NCBI RefSeq assembly: GCF_015207705.1
Contig: NZ_JADEWI010000008.1
Location: forward strand, 62,001 to 126,000
Reading direction: 5' to 3'
Source of the DNA: Nostoc sp. LEGE 06077
Lineage (GTDB): Bacteria > Cyanobacteriota > Cyanobacteriia > Cyanobacteriales > Nostocaceae
DNA: 64,000 nt
Position 1 is the stretch's first letter. Each line of letters opens with the position of its first letter. The translations under genes and the position numbers were made by a program. The notes below the pieces were generated by a model. It searched no databases. It was given only the letters and a program-made list of their open reading frames with translations, and was not told the origin of the DNA. Below are positions 9,172 to 17,699 of this stretch, in pieces.

Positions 9172-9643
9172 TGTATCAGCCGCTTTAACTGAATTACTAG
9201 GATAAGAGTTATCACACATTTATCTCTTTGAAAAGTAAAATATGCTGCTTCATCACAGATGTAGGAGTCATATTTGATTTTTGAAAAAATTAGTATATTT
9301 AAACCCGAATTGTTTGCGATTTCCTGTTTTCTGTTCCTCCTTACCTACCTACACCAATAACTTTAGTAATCAAACTAAAGTCCGACAGCTATCTTACTAA
9401 TGAAAGATAAATTAATTACGCGTATGTTCTATAGTAATTTCTCAGTGTTGTCCAGATGAAATAGTTGTGACTTTTTCATTTATATTGCAGCGCAAGAATC
9501 ATATATTTGGAGCAAGAATGCACTTATTAATAGGGTAAGAGATCATCCTGTTGCCCACATTTAAAGAAAGTTAGATTCCGGCTTCAGAATTAATGGTTGG
9601 CAAATTCACATTTAATTAATTTTGCTGGGGCAGTTGTAGGGTG
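9172..9643. other. 472-base intergenic region, no gene seen
   Basis: No coding frame or RNA is supported. It holds a diffuse AT-rich sequence, an imperfect ACTTTAGT ... ACTAAAGT dyad near 9360-9380, and presumably the promoter of the RND operon. Confidence 0.5.
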
Positions 9644-10951
9644 ATGGAAACTCCTAAAATTAGTAATTCCGCATTGAGAAGGCTTTCAGGACAGCAAGGT
9701 TTGTTAGTAGGTTTGGGGGTAGGTCTCGTTGTCGCTATTGGCGGAATGACTTTATTTTCGCATTTTGGCACTCAACGTTCAGCTGCTCCCGCTCAAAATG
9801 CACCCGCAGCCAGTGGGAAAAACTCGGCATTGCAAGTAAAAGTTCAGCAAGTTGGCACTAGCACAACCCAAGAAAGTTCTAATTTTGTTGGCGCATTAGA
9901 AGCACAACAAAAAGTCACACTACAGCCGCAAATTCAAGGACGAATTGAATCAATTTTGGTGTCTAGTGGTCAGAGGGTACAAAAGGGAACAGCGATCGCA
10001 TCTTTGAGTTTAGATCAAACTCAAGCCAATGTTGCTAGTTCCATTGCAGCCACTAATGCTGCTCAAGCTGGATTCAAAACGGCGCAAGCACAACTACAAC
10101 AAGCCGAGGCGCAACGGACAAAAGTCGCGGCGAATGTTCAACTGCAAAGAACCCAGTTTAACCGCACTCAACAGTTAGTGACGCAGGGAGCGCAAGCCAG
10201 ACAAGAATTAGATATTGCCAGAAATAACTTACAAGCAGCGATCGCAGATTTACAAGCCGCAGAAAAAGAAGTTGCCGCGGCGGGTGCAGCCGTTCGCCAA
10301 GCCCAAGCCAATGTCCGCCAAGCTCAAGCCAGTACTGCCGCGGCTCAAGTTAATGTGAATCAGAAACGAGTAGTTTCACCCATTGCTGGTGTAGTCGGTG
10401 AATTTCCTGTCAAAGTTGGAGATTATGTCAACACCGGACAAACAATCACCACAATCATTCAAAATGATGCTCTGGATTTGAATCTTTCTGTGCCTTCCAA
10501 TCGAATGCCGCAACTGCGAATTGGATTACCTGTAGAATTGCTCAATCCCAACACCCAGAAAGTAATCGGTCAAGGTGCAATTAACTATATTTCCCCAACG
10601 GTAAGTTCTGATCAGCAGTCAGTATTAAGCAAAGCCCGCTTTCGTAACGCCCAAGGACAATTGCGCGATGGGCAATATGTACAGGCGCGAATCATTTGGA
10701 ATCAACAACCAGGGATATTAATTCCCACCGTGGCGATTTCTCGCATTGGCGGACAAAGTTTTGTGTTTGTCACAGAAAACACAACTGTAGACGGTAAACC
10801 GCAGCAAGTTGTACATCAGCGTTTAGTCCGTCTGGGTGAGATTCAAGGCACAAATTATCAAGTTCTTGACGGACTGAAAGCCGGCGAAACCATAGTTACC
10901 TCTGGCATTCTCAAACTCAGAGAAGGCACACCTATTCAACCCCAATCTTAA
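9644..10951 (+). CDS. RND efflux periplasmic adaptor (MexA/AcrA type)
   Basis: One N-terminal membrane segment (about residues 20-40), then a beta-barrel/lipoyl part (QPQIQGRIESILVSSGQRVQKGTAIASL) and a long alpha-hairpin rich in Ala/Gln (about residues 125-235). The second lipoyl half follows (VVSPIAGVVGEFPVKVGDYVNTGQ). The architecture is that of membrane-fusion proteins bridging an inner-membrane RND pump to the outer-membrane channel. ATG 9644 is preferred over GTG 9641. It lies 17 bases upstream of the pump gene, so one operon. No TolC-type gene is adjacent. Confidence 0.93.
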   Translation: METPKISNSALRRLSGQQGLLVGLGVGLVVAIGGMTLFSHFGTQRSAAPAQNAPAASGKNSALQVKVQQVGTSTTQESSNFVGALEAQQKVTLQPQIQGRIESILVSSGQRVQKGTAIASLSLDQTQANVASSIAATNAAQAGFKTAQAQLQQAEAQRTKVAANVQLQRTQFNRTQQLVTQGAQARQELDIARNNLQAAIADLQAAEKEVAAAGAAVRQAQANVRQAQASTAAAQVNVNQKRVVSPIAGVVGEFPVKVGDYVNTGQTITTIIQNDALDLNLSVPSNRMPQLRIGLPVELLNPNTQKVIGQGAINYISPTVSSDQQSVLSKARFRNAQGQLRDGQYVQARIIWNQQPGILIPTVAISRIGGQSFVFVTENTTVDGKPQQVVHQRLVRLGEIQGTNYQVLDGLKAGETIVTSGILKLREGTPIQPQS

Positions 10952-10968
10952 ATCCAGGACATCCGATC

Positions 10969-13900
10969 ATGTCGATCGCTAATACCTTTATCAAGCGTCC
11001 GGTTTTAACTACCGTTTGTTCTCTCGTGATTTTGATTTTGGGAGGTGTGTGTATTCCCCTACTCCCACTCAATTACTTGCCAGATATTGCTCCTATCCGC
11101 GTTCAAGTTTCAGCTAACTATACTGGGGCGGATGTTTCTACTGTGGAAAGTGCCGTTACAACCACAATTGAGCGTCAACTGAACGGGGTCGAGGGGATGC
11201 AGTACATGACCTCCAACAGTTCCGCTGGTAGTAGCCAAATCTCTGTATATTTTGGTTCGGAAACTGATAAAAATATTGACCAAGTAAACGTCCAAAATCG
11301 GATTGCTCGTGCTACACCCCGTTTACCCACAAGTGTGCAACAACTGGGTGTAACCGCGCAGACAGCTTCTACAAGTATTTTGTTAGTGTATACATTTTAT
11401 GCGGAAAATAATGAGTATGATCCGTTATTTATTAGTAATTATATTGACCTGAATTTACGCGATCAACTGCTGCGAACTCCAGGAGTCGGCGATTTAACAA
11501 TTTTTGGCGAAAAACGTTATGCAATGCGGCTGTGGCTTGATCCTAATGCCTTAGCAAGTCGACAATTAACCGTCGCAGATGTAGCGACGGCATTGCGATC
11601 GCAAAATATTCTCGCCGGAGCGGGAACTTTAGGTCAAGCGCCTATCCCTTCTGGTCAAAGTTATGAAATTCCCCTGCGGGTAAATGGTCAGTTTAAAGAT
11701 GCTGCGGAGTTTAGCAATCTGGTGATTAAAGCCGGGAGTAACGGTAATTTAATTAAACTTCGGGATGTTGGTCGGGCGGAACTCGGCTCGGAAACTTACG
11801 CCAGCAATGCCCGAAATAATGGTAAACCTGCAATTGGACTGGCAATTTATCAGTCACCAGGAAGTAACGCGCTGGATGTGGCAAAAAACATTGAAGCGCA
11901 GATGGATGAACTAATTAAAGATTTTCCACCGGGATTAAAAACTCAGATTGTTTACGATACCGTTGGGTTTGTGCAAGCTTCTTTAGAAGAAGTCATCAAA
12001 ACCTTAGTCGAAGCGATCGCTTTGGTGGTGTTGGTAATTTTTCTGTTTCTCCAAGACTGGCGAGCTACGATTATTCCCATTGTGGCGATTCCAGTTTCGC
12101 TGATTGGGGCATTGGCATTTGCTTACATATTTGGATTTTCACTGAATAATTTGACTTTATTTGGCTTAATTTTAGCCACGGGTTTAGTTGTCGATGATGC
12201 GATTATTGTTGTGGAAGCGATCGCCAGCAAAATTGAACAGGGAGTTAGACCACTACAAGCCTCTTTTGAAGCAATGGAGGAACTAACAGGGGCAGTAGTT
12301 TCCACTTCGTTAGTGTTAATGGCGGTGTTTATTCCCGTGGCATTTTTCCCTGGTTCCACCGGGAAAATGTATCAACAGTTTGCCTTAGTAATTGCCTTTT
12401 CGATTGCCATCTCGACATTTAACGCCCTTTCCTTTAGTCCGAGTATGGCGGCAATTTTACTGCGTCCACCCCAACCCAAACGCGGCCCCGTGGGCTGGTT
12501 TTTCAACAAATTTAATCAGATATTGCAATGGATTATTCAAAAGTTTATTGCGATCGTTAATTTTTTGATTCGCTTACGTTATGCTGTTGTGGCATTGTTT
12601 GTAGTAGGTTTAGCTGCAACCTACTTTATGTTTACTCAAGTGCCGACAGGGTTTGTTCCTAATGAAGACCAAGGCATTGTCTTGGGGATTATTCAAGCTC
12701 CTGATGGCGTTTCTCTTGGTTATACAGATGAAGTAATTACAAAACTTGAGCAAATTCTGGAGAAGGAACCAGAGATTGATAATGTATTTGCAACTTCAGG
12801 ATTTGGCTTTGCGGGTAGTGGTTCTAATCGCGGTGTATTTTTTGCCAAATTGAAACCTTGGGAAGAACGTACTCAACCAAATCAAAGCGCCACGGCAATT
12901 TTAGGGCGAATCAATGGCGCATTTCAATCAATCCCCGAAGCTATTATTACCGCAGTTAGTCCGCCACCAATTCAAGGTTTTAGTACATTAGGGGGATTTG
13001 AGTTACAGCTGGAAGACCGCACCAATGGAAGATTGACAATTGATGACTTTTTCGCCAACGCTCAAGCGGTAATTGCCCAAGCCAACCAACAACCAGCTTT
13101 AGCAGGTGGCGTGTTTACGCAGTTTACCGCCAGCACACCTCAGTTTCAAATTAACTTCGATCGCGATCGCTTAGAAGCCCTCAACGTTGATTTCCAACAA
13201 GCTGTCAACACTCTTTCATCTGCCGTTGGCTCTCAATATGTGAATGATTTTACCTTGGGACAGCAAAGTTATCGCGTTTATGTTCAGGCAGATGGCAACT
13301 ATCGACAATCACCAGACGATATTCGCCAGTTGTATGTGCGATCGGCAAATAACCAAATGGTGCGATTAAGTGAAGTCGCAACACTCACACCCATTACCGG
13401 GCCAGCCGTCATCTCTCATTACAACGGCTTCCGCGCTATCAGCCTTCAAGGTAGAGAAGCATCGGGTTACAGTAGTGGACAAGCGATTCAATCAATGCAG
13501 CAAGCAGTAAACACAGCCGCAATTCCCGGAATTGGGAGCGACTGGATTGGCACAGCGCGGGAAGAATTATCTGCGGGTAGCTTGGGGATTCTGATTTTTG
13601 GTTTTGGAATTGTGATGGTGTTTCTCACCCTTTCGGCTCAGTATGAAAGTTATATTGACCCAGCAATTATTTTGTTGACTGTACCCTTAGCGTTGTTAGG
13701 TGCGTTGAGTGCTTTAGCGTTACGTGGTTTAGTCAATGATGTTTATGCCAACGTTGCATTAGTCATGTTAATCGGACTTGCCTCGAAAAACGCAATTTTG
13801 ATTGTCGAATTTGCGAACCAAGCCTTTAAACAAGGGATGACAATTCAAAAGGCAGCTTTAACCGCCGCCCAAGAGCGATTTCGACCAATTGTCATGACAT

Positions 13901-14208
13901 CAAGTGCCTCATTGTTAGGATTTTTCCCTCTTGTCATCGCTTCAGGAGCCGGTTCTGCTTCACGCTGGTCGTTAGGAACGGCGTTATTTGGCGGGTTACT
14001 CGTTTCTACAATTTTGAGTTTGCTGATAGTACCAGTGCTGTACATCATCATCAAGAATTTGGAAGAACGCTTTTTAAAACGCAAACCATCTAATCGTTCT
14101 GGTTCGCCGGATTCTGAGAGACAAGCAACCGCCAACGCCCAATCTAAATCGACGGTGACTGTAACGCAGAACCCTGATGATCACCAATCTCATGATTCAA
14201 CACACTGA
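10969..14208 (+). CDS. RND multidrug efflux permease (HAE1/AcrB type)
   Basis: The 1079-residue inner-membrane proton-driven pump starts SIANTFIKRPVLTTV, the typical TM1 entry. It has two large periplasmic loops and twelve expected membrane segments. The proton-relay pair is present in TM4 (LATGLVVDDAIIVVEAI), with the TM10-11 partner in LIGLASKNAILIVEFA. A polar tail of about 40 residues ends the protein. Co-transcribed with the adaptor. The substrate cannot be read from sequence; hydrophobic toxins or pigments are usual. Confidence 0.95.
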   Translation: MSIANTFIKRPVLTTVCSLVILILGGVCIPLLPLNYLPDIAPIRVQVSANYTGADVSTVESAVTTTIERQLNGVEGMQYMTSNSSAGSSQISVYFGSETDKNIDQVNVQNRIARATPRLPTSVQQLGVTAQTASTSILLVYTFYAENNEYDPLFISNYIDLNLRDQLLRTPGVGDLTIFGEKRYAMRLWLDPNALASRQLTVADVATALRSQNILAGAGTLGQAPIPSGQSYEIPLRVNGQFKDAAEFSNLVIKAGSNGNLIKLRDVGRAELGSETYASNARNNGKPAIGLAIYQSPGSNALDVAKNIEAQMDELIKDFPPGLKTQIVYDTVGFVQASLEEVIKTLVEAIALVVLVIFLFLQDWRATIIPIVAIPVSLIGALAFAYIFGFSLNNLTLFGLILATGLVVDDAIIVVEAIASKIEQGVRPLQASFEAMEELTGAVVSTSLVLMAVFIPVAFFPGSTGKMYQQFALVIAFSIAISTFNALSFSPSMAAILLRPPQPKRGPVGWFFNKFNQILQWIIQKFIAIVNFLIRLRYAVVALFVVGLAATYFMFTQVPTGFVPNEDQGIVLGIIQAPDGVSLGYTDEVITKLEQILEKEPEIDNVFATSGFGFAGSGSNRGVFFAKLKPWEERTQPNQSATAILGRINGAFQSIPEAIITAVSPPPIQGFSTLGGFELQLEDRTNGRLTIDDFFANAQAVIAQANQQPALAGGVFTQFTASTPQFQINFDRDRLEALNVDFQQAVNTLSSAVGSQYVNDFTLGQQSYRVYVQADGNYRQSPDDIRQLYVRSANNQMVRLSEVATLTPITGPAVISHYNGFRAISLQGREASGYSSGQAIQSMQQAVNTAAIPGIGSDWIGTAREELSAGSLGILIFGFGIVMVFLTLSAQYESYIDPAIILLTVPLALLGALSALALRGLVNDVYANVALVMLIGLASKNAILIVEFANQAFKQGMTIQKAALTAAQERFRPIVMTSSASLLGFFPLVIASGAGSASRWSLGTALFGGLLVSTILSLLIVPVLYIIIKNLEERFLKRKPSNRSGSPDSERQATANAQSKSTVTVTQNPDDHQSHDSTH

Positions 14209-14228
14209 CAATTAATTATTTTTCATCG

Positions 14229-14366
14229 GCAATGTTAATGTGAGGCGTTACATTAACATTGCGTTAACTTACATTGTGAATGCGTCACCTCACATTAATA
14301 ATGTTAAGCAACACATTATTAATGAGTCGCCTCACATAATGAATGTGTTGGCTGACATTGTGAATG
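14229..14366. repeat. Seven-unit array with exact 21-bp period
   Basis: Twelve-base dyad-like cores of the form ACATT-N3-AATG start at 14271, 14292, 14313, 14334 and 14355. Diverged forms lie at 14250 and 14229. Every step is exactly 21 bases, two turns of B-DNA, so all cores face the same side of the helix. Adjacent units also form hairpins (AATGTTAATGT / ACATTAACATT around 14231-14260). It lies between the RND pump stop and a small membrane protein gene. Confidence 0.8.
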
Positions 14367-14490
14367 CAGCGGCTAAATTAAAAATTTCATATTACAACAG
14401 GTAAAAATTCAGGTACAAATTTGTTAAATCCACAGATAATCAAGCCATACCCGCTAGTATGCGAGTAAATTGAGCATTGGAGCAAAACAA

Positions 14491-14778
14491 ATGAACGCCA
14501 AATTAATTACCTTCTCTGGCATTGTCACTGCATTTTTAGGCGCAGGTATAGGTTTTGTTGTAGCTCATTTACTTCCTTGCCCGTACACAAGTCCAATGTA
14601 TAAAGATTTAGCTCAAAAATACGCCATTATTGGTGGAGTTGCAGGTTTATTGATTGGTTCCAGCCAGGAAATGATTCGAGAACTCAAGCAAGAACGGGAT
14701 GCAGAAGAAGACTTGTTTCAAGATTTGAACAAAGCTATTCGCTCAAATACAACACACAAAATTACGGATGATGTTTAA
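14491..14778 (+). CDS. Small two-helix membrane protein, 95 aa
   Basis: I do not recognise a named family. ATG 14491 is chosen because GGAGC lies 8 bases upstream; an in-frame TTG at 14470 has no site. Residues 4-25 (LITFSGIVTAFLGAGIGFVVAHLL) and about 43-57 (YAIIGGVAGLLIGSS) are membrane segments. The C-terminal third is charged (RELKQERDAEEDLFQDLNK). It follows the 21-bp array by 125 bases, so that array may be its control region. Confidence 0.65.
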   Translation: MNAKLITFSGIVTAFLGAGIGFVVAHLLPCPYTSPMYKDLAQKYAIIGGVAGLLIGSSQEMIRELKQERDAEEDLFQDLNKAIRSNTTHKITDDV

Positions 14779-14985
14779 GGAGGCAGGAGGACGTAGGCAG
14801 GAGGCAGGAGGTAATCCCCATAAATTTAGCAAAAAGTTTGTGAGGAGGGTTTCCGTCCACAAAACTTTTCAAGACAGAGGGAAGAATTATTTCTTAAAAC
14901 CTTCTGCCTCTCCGCAGTCGCTACAACGGGGGGAACCCCCGCAACGCGCTGCTCTCTGCCTCCTGCCCTCTGCCTTTCTTTAGTA
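14779..14985. repeat. MITE-like element with purine-rich inverted ends
   Basis: The ends GGCAGGAGGACGTAGGCAGG (left) and CTCTGCCTCCTGCC, CTCTGCC (right) are imperfect inverted repeats. The middle holds a further dyad (GGGGGGAACCCCCG). No coding capacity is believable. It starts directly after the small membrane protein stop. Confidence 0.5.
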
Positions 14986-15001
14986 AACTGTTTGCTTGAG
15001 T

Positions 15002-15640
15002 TCACAAACATAGCGATTGAACAGTTAAATCTTTCAATGTAATTGTGAAATTACGCTGTTGTGCTGTAGCAATAAATGAAACGATCGCCTCACAAGTGAC
15101 AGCCACAGTTAACATCACCAAGTTTCGCGCCAGTGGATAATCGCAAACATCATCATTCACATCGGAAGGGACGCGATAAACGTCATTCCAAATAATTTCT
15201 GCATAATCAGCGGCTAATCCAGCGTGAATACAAGGAATCTGAAATTGATCAGCGTAATCTTTCACCGCTTGACGCGCGATGCTGTTGTCAAAGACATCAA
15301 TAATTAGCTGACTATCTTTGAGTAATTGAGGAGTATTGTTTGCTGTCAATTCCTTTGTTTTCGCATCAACTTTAGTCCCAATTGCGCGGTATAAATTGTT
15401 TGCCAATATTTTTGCTTTAAATGCGCCGACATCAGAACGGTAGTAAGGCTGAGTCGAAAGGTTACGTTCCTCAATGCGATCGCGATCAATCACCGTCAGT
15501 TGATCAAAACCAGACCGAGCTAAGTTCTCCGCAATGTTAGCGCCTAATGCACCTGCGCCGCAAATTGTTACAGAATAATTCTTCAACTCTGTCATCACAG
15601 CATTGCTGCGATAAAGCTGTTCGTGGAAAAAAATACTCAT
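15002..15640 (-). CDS. E1/ThiF-like adenylyltransferase of a ubiquitin-like system
   Basis: A compact Rossmann enzyme. VTICGAGALGANIAENLARSG is the GxGxxG ATP loop, LTVIDRDRIEERNLSTQPY matches the E1 'D-x-D-x-V-x3-N-L' strand, and IDVFDNSIARQAV matches the 'D-x-x-D-N-x-x-A-R' motif. It is short (213 aa), lacks the CxxC zinc pairs of MoeB, and has no obvious catalytic Cys loop. This is like ThiF-related proteins of PRTRC cassettes. ATG 15640 is favoured, with AGGAG 11 bases upstream; its start overlaps the stop codon region of the upstream gene, so they are translationally coupled. Likely substrate: the C-terminal Gly of the 66-aa protein at 21316-21516. Confidence 0.8.
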   Translation of the reverse strand: MSIFFHEQLYRSNAVMTELKNYSVTICGAGALGANIAENLARSGFDQLTVIDRDRIEERNLSTQPYYRSDVGAFKAKILANNLYRAIGTKVDAKTKELTANNTPQLLKDSQLIIDVFDNSIARQAVKDYADQFQIPCIHAGLAADYAEIIWNDVYRVPSDVNDDVCDYPLARNLVMLTVAVTCEAIVSFIATAQQRNFTITLKDLTVQSLCL

Positions 15641-15645
15641 CGTCG

Positions 15646-16479
15646 TCAATACTCCTGCTGTTCCATGACAGCTACTAAAGATTGCAAATCAAAATCGCGA
15701 TCGCGTCCACTCAAGCAAATACCCGAACTAATTACCGTCAAATCAGATTTAGCGATCGCACTACTGTGGCGCACACCATCAGCAGTTGTCCAATCGACTG
15801 TCCAATAATCACCGCGATCGTTGAATTGGTTTAATTCACCACCACCCATCTGCAATGCTTTCTTGAGTCTTTTTTCATCTTGCTGAGGTTGAGTAAAGCC
15901 ATCAATCTGCTTAGTTACTAACTCATACACAGTGCGAAGTTCTGGAGTCATATCTTTAAACTGCAATTCCTCAACTGGAATGCGTTGCTTGACAGCAGAT
16001 TGCAGAATTTCCCCAATTATCGGATTAGTGCGGCGATCAATCTCTTCAAACCAGCATGATTGTCCATTCCACCGAGCGATAATTTGCTCAAAAACAACAC
16101 CCTCAGTTACTAAATGAACTGCGATCGGTTTCACCACTTGTAACCGTTGACGCATATCTGCTTCATTGATGGGATACCCCAACCAAGTTTGTCTTTGCAA
16201 TTGATGTACTAACCGCAACCGAATTTGCGGAAAGTGTTGCAAATATTCCCCAATCTGGGGTAAGTCTGCTTCTTCCACAACCCTTGCTGTCTTAACATCC
16301 ACCGCCTGAAAGATACCCCAACCTTCAAATTTACTTGGCTTGGGGATGAAAGTGTAAACCATTCCCGCTACCCGCGTGCGAACTCGTCCACCTTTGACAC
16401 ATGGCGCAAGAAATTGGGTAGTGTACAACTCAGATTCAGCATCAGCAATTTGATTAATTAGCTTACGGATATTAGTCAT
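15646..16479 (-). CDS. Unassigned partner of the E1-like enzyme, 278 aa
   Basis: I do not recognise the family with certainty. ATG 16479 (MTNIRKLINQ) is preferred over the frame's limit at 16563, because the extra 28 codons run into the upstream structured RNA. Notable features are an N-terminal TQFLAPCVKGGRVRTRVAGMVY with a single Cys, PSKFEGWGIFQAVD, two further cysteines (SCWFEE near the middle, SGICLSGRD at the end), and a C-terminal beta-rich domain. It overlaps the E1-like gene. By position it could be an E2-like (Prok-E2/PRTRC-B type) conjugation factor or an RNA-binding partner. Both are inference from context only. Confidence 0.55.
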   Translation of the reverse strand: MTNIRKLINQIADAESELYTTQFLAPCVKGGRVRTRVAGMVYTFIPKPSKFEGWGIFQAVDVKTARVVEEADLPQIGEYLQHFPQIRLRLVHQLQRQTWLGYPINEADMRQRLQVVKPIAVHLVTEGVVFEQIIARWNGQSCWFEEIDRRTNPIIGEILQSAVKQRIPVEELQFKDMTPELRTVYELVTKQIDGFTQPQQDEKRLKKALQMGGGELNQFNDRGDYWTVDWTTADGVRHSSAIAKSDLTVISSGICLSGRDRDFDLQSLVAVMEQQEY

Positions 16480-16606
16480 AATAAGCTCACGCAAAGTTGC
16501 AAAGAAGAATTTATTCGTTAATTCAGTAACATTAGAATTTATATAATTATTTCCCGCGTGCAAGTTTGTGGAGCATTGCGTTTTCTCTGTTACTCAAGGA
16601 ACTCCG

Positions 16607-16663
16607 CTGGTGAGTTGTTACACACTCTTTCAAAGATGGCTACTTTTAAGCCTACTTTCCAGG
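16607..16663 (-). other. GTPase-associated-centre (23S H43/H44) mimic inside RNA E
   Basis: On the minus strand the block from CCTGGAAAG to CTCACCAG follows the order of the E. coli 58-nt L11/thiostrepton-binding domain: GGCTTAAAAGTAGCCATC, then GAAAGAGTGTGTAAC, then AACTCACCAG. In my by-eye comparison with the remembered E. coli sequence, about three quarters of a 40-nt ungapped core agree. The closing helix differs by compensatory change (CTGG/CCAG here against CCAG/CUGG), which argues for a conserved fold. Confidence 0.8.
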
Positions 16664-16714
16664 TTCTTCGCACTCCCCTTTCACAAACGCCCACTGATTT
16701 GACAGTGTTACTTT

Positions 16715-16728
16715 TCCTCTCGTACTAG
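16715..16728 (-). other. Sarcin-ricin loop mimic inside RNA E
   Basis: The minus strand reads CTAGTACGAGAGGA, the near-universal sarcin-ricin loop of 23S rRNA including the GAGA tetraloop and bulged-G motif (AGTACGAGAGGA). It is closed here by TACT / AGTA. Its exact conservation outside an rRNA gene, beside a second factor-binding-site mimic, is striking. Confidence 0.85.
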
Positions 16729-16900
16729 TATGTAGGCTCCACAAGTTAGGTCACGCAAGATAAATACTACATTAGACTACAATGAAAATTGCTATTTTCC
16801 AGAATATATTTTGTAGTTGAGTTACTGTTAAGGCAAATACAATCTTGGAAAGTATAATATAAAGGTATTTGTATTCTTGGTAATCGGAGTGATAGTCAAT

Positions 16901-17146
16901 ATGACCACCGAACAAATACTGCATAAATTGCAAGCTTTAAATGCAGATGAACAAGAAAAAGTTTTAGCATTTATTGATTCACTTGAACGGCAAAAGCAGC
17001 AGCTAAAATCTGGCTCTAAGTTAGGTAAAAAATTAAGAAAAATTCGTCAAGAAATAATTGAGTCTGGTCTTCCTTTGTTAACAGATGAAGAAGCAGATAG
17101 AGAAAAAGCAGAACGTCGGGGTGGCTATAGAGAAGACGTGATATGA
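16901..17146 (+). CDS. Antitoxin-like protein of a PIN toxin pair
   Basis: A small charged protein of 81 residues from ATG 16901 (GGAG 11 bases upstream; the frame itself opens at 16877). It has a helical N terminus (TEQILHKLQALNADEQEKVLAFIDSLER), as in DUF2281/VapB-like antitoxins, and a basic then acidic tail. Its stop overlaps the toxin ATG (ATGA), the usual coupling in type II pairs. It lies on the plus strand within an otherwise minus-strand Ro60-like locus, suggesting later insertion. Confidence 0.7.
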   Translation: MTTEQILHKLQALNADEQEKVLAFIDSLERQKQQLKSGSKLGKKLRKIRQEIIESGLPLLTDEEADREKAERRGGYREDVI

Positions 17147-17547
17147 TTCGTACTTTCATTGATGCTGGTGTTTTAATTTACGCTGCTCGTTCTCAAGGGG
17201 ATATGGCTGAGAAAGCCTTACAAATTTTGGAGGATGAAAACCGAGAATTTGCTTCTAGTATCTTTATCAAATTAGAAGTATTGCCGAAAGCAATTTACAA
17301 TCAACAAAGAAGCGAAGTAAAGTTTTATGAAGCCTTTTTTGATGAAGTTTCCTATTGGGCAAAGGATATCAATACAATTATTGAAACAGCTTATGAGGAA
17401 TCAAGTAAATTTGGAGTGGGAGCAATGGACGCTTTACATATTGCTTCCGCTATATATGTAGGAGCAACGGAATTTATTACTAATGAAAAACTAGAAAGAT
17501 CAATTCATCGCACTCAAAGCATTAAAATGATTTCTATTCATTCATAA
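17143..17547 (+). CDS. PIN-domain toxin (VapC-like RNase)
   Basis: PIN-fold ribonuclease of 134 aa. The acidic site is visible as FIDAGVLIY (Asp near residue 7), an internal Glu (IKLEVLP), GAMDALHIASA (Asp near residue 98) and the closing TNEKLER. Coupled to the preceding antitoxin by ATGA overlap. PIN toxins of the VapC family are known to cut tRNA anticodon loops or the sarcin-ricin loop. This makes its place beside RNAs that carry exactly those structures noteworthy, although the neighbourhood alone proves nothing. Confidence 0.8.
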   Translation: MIRTFIDAGVLIYAARSQGDMAEKALQILEDENREFASSIFIKLEVLPKAIYNQQRSEVKFYEAFFDEVSYWAKDINTIIETAYEESSKFGVGAMDALHIASAIYVGATEFITNEKLERSIHRTQSIKMISIHS

Positions 17548-17699
17548 ATACAGAATTACTAGGATTTTGGAAACAGGCACGGCAGATTTAAGCACAGAGA
17601 ATAAATAAGATGGTTAGAGAGATTTTGTGTTCGGGCGATCCCTACCACTTCATACACCTTGTTCATCAAATAACTGTTTTATTACAGTAAGGTTTATTT

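Larger units (their letters stand above)
16553..16759 (-). ncRNA. Y-RNA-like RNA E, carrying 23S rRNA mimics
   Basis: Read on the minus strand. The outer helix is CTTGCGTG / CACGCGGG (16759-16752 with 16560-16553; 8 bp, two G-U). The internal loop is ACCTAAC / ACTT. The inner helix TTGTGGAGC / GCTCCACAA is a perfect 9 bp (16744-16736 with 16574-16566). This scaffold and the following CTACATACTAG are shared with RNAs A-D. The cargo holds a sarcin-ricin loop core and then the L11-binding GTPase-associated centre of 23S rRNA (separate entries). The 207-nt RNA ends 74 bases upstream of the 278-aa gene start. Promoter and exact ends unknown. Confidence 0.8.

Noticed and set aside
14229-14366. Possible CRISPR array or plain terminator
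   Set aside because: Units are 21 bp without unique spacers, and there is no T-run; a phased dyad array fits better.
14768-14983. 71-aa frame after the small membrane protein
   Set aside because: It lies in a MITE-like repeat with inverted purine-rich ends.
16480-16563. N-terminal extension of the 278-aa gene up to 16563
   Set aside because: The extra codons overlap the 3' strand of RNA E and have poor protein character; ATG 16479 is the better start.
16560-16760. Fragment of a 23S rRNA gene left by rearrangement
   Set aside because: The sarcin-ricin and GTPase-centre parts come from distant places in 23S rRNA, appear in reverse order to it, and are held in the same scaffold as four other RNAs.
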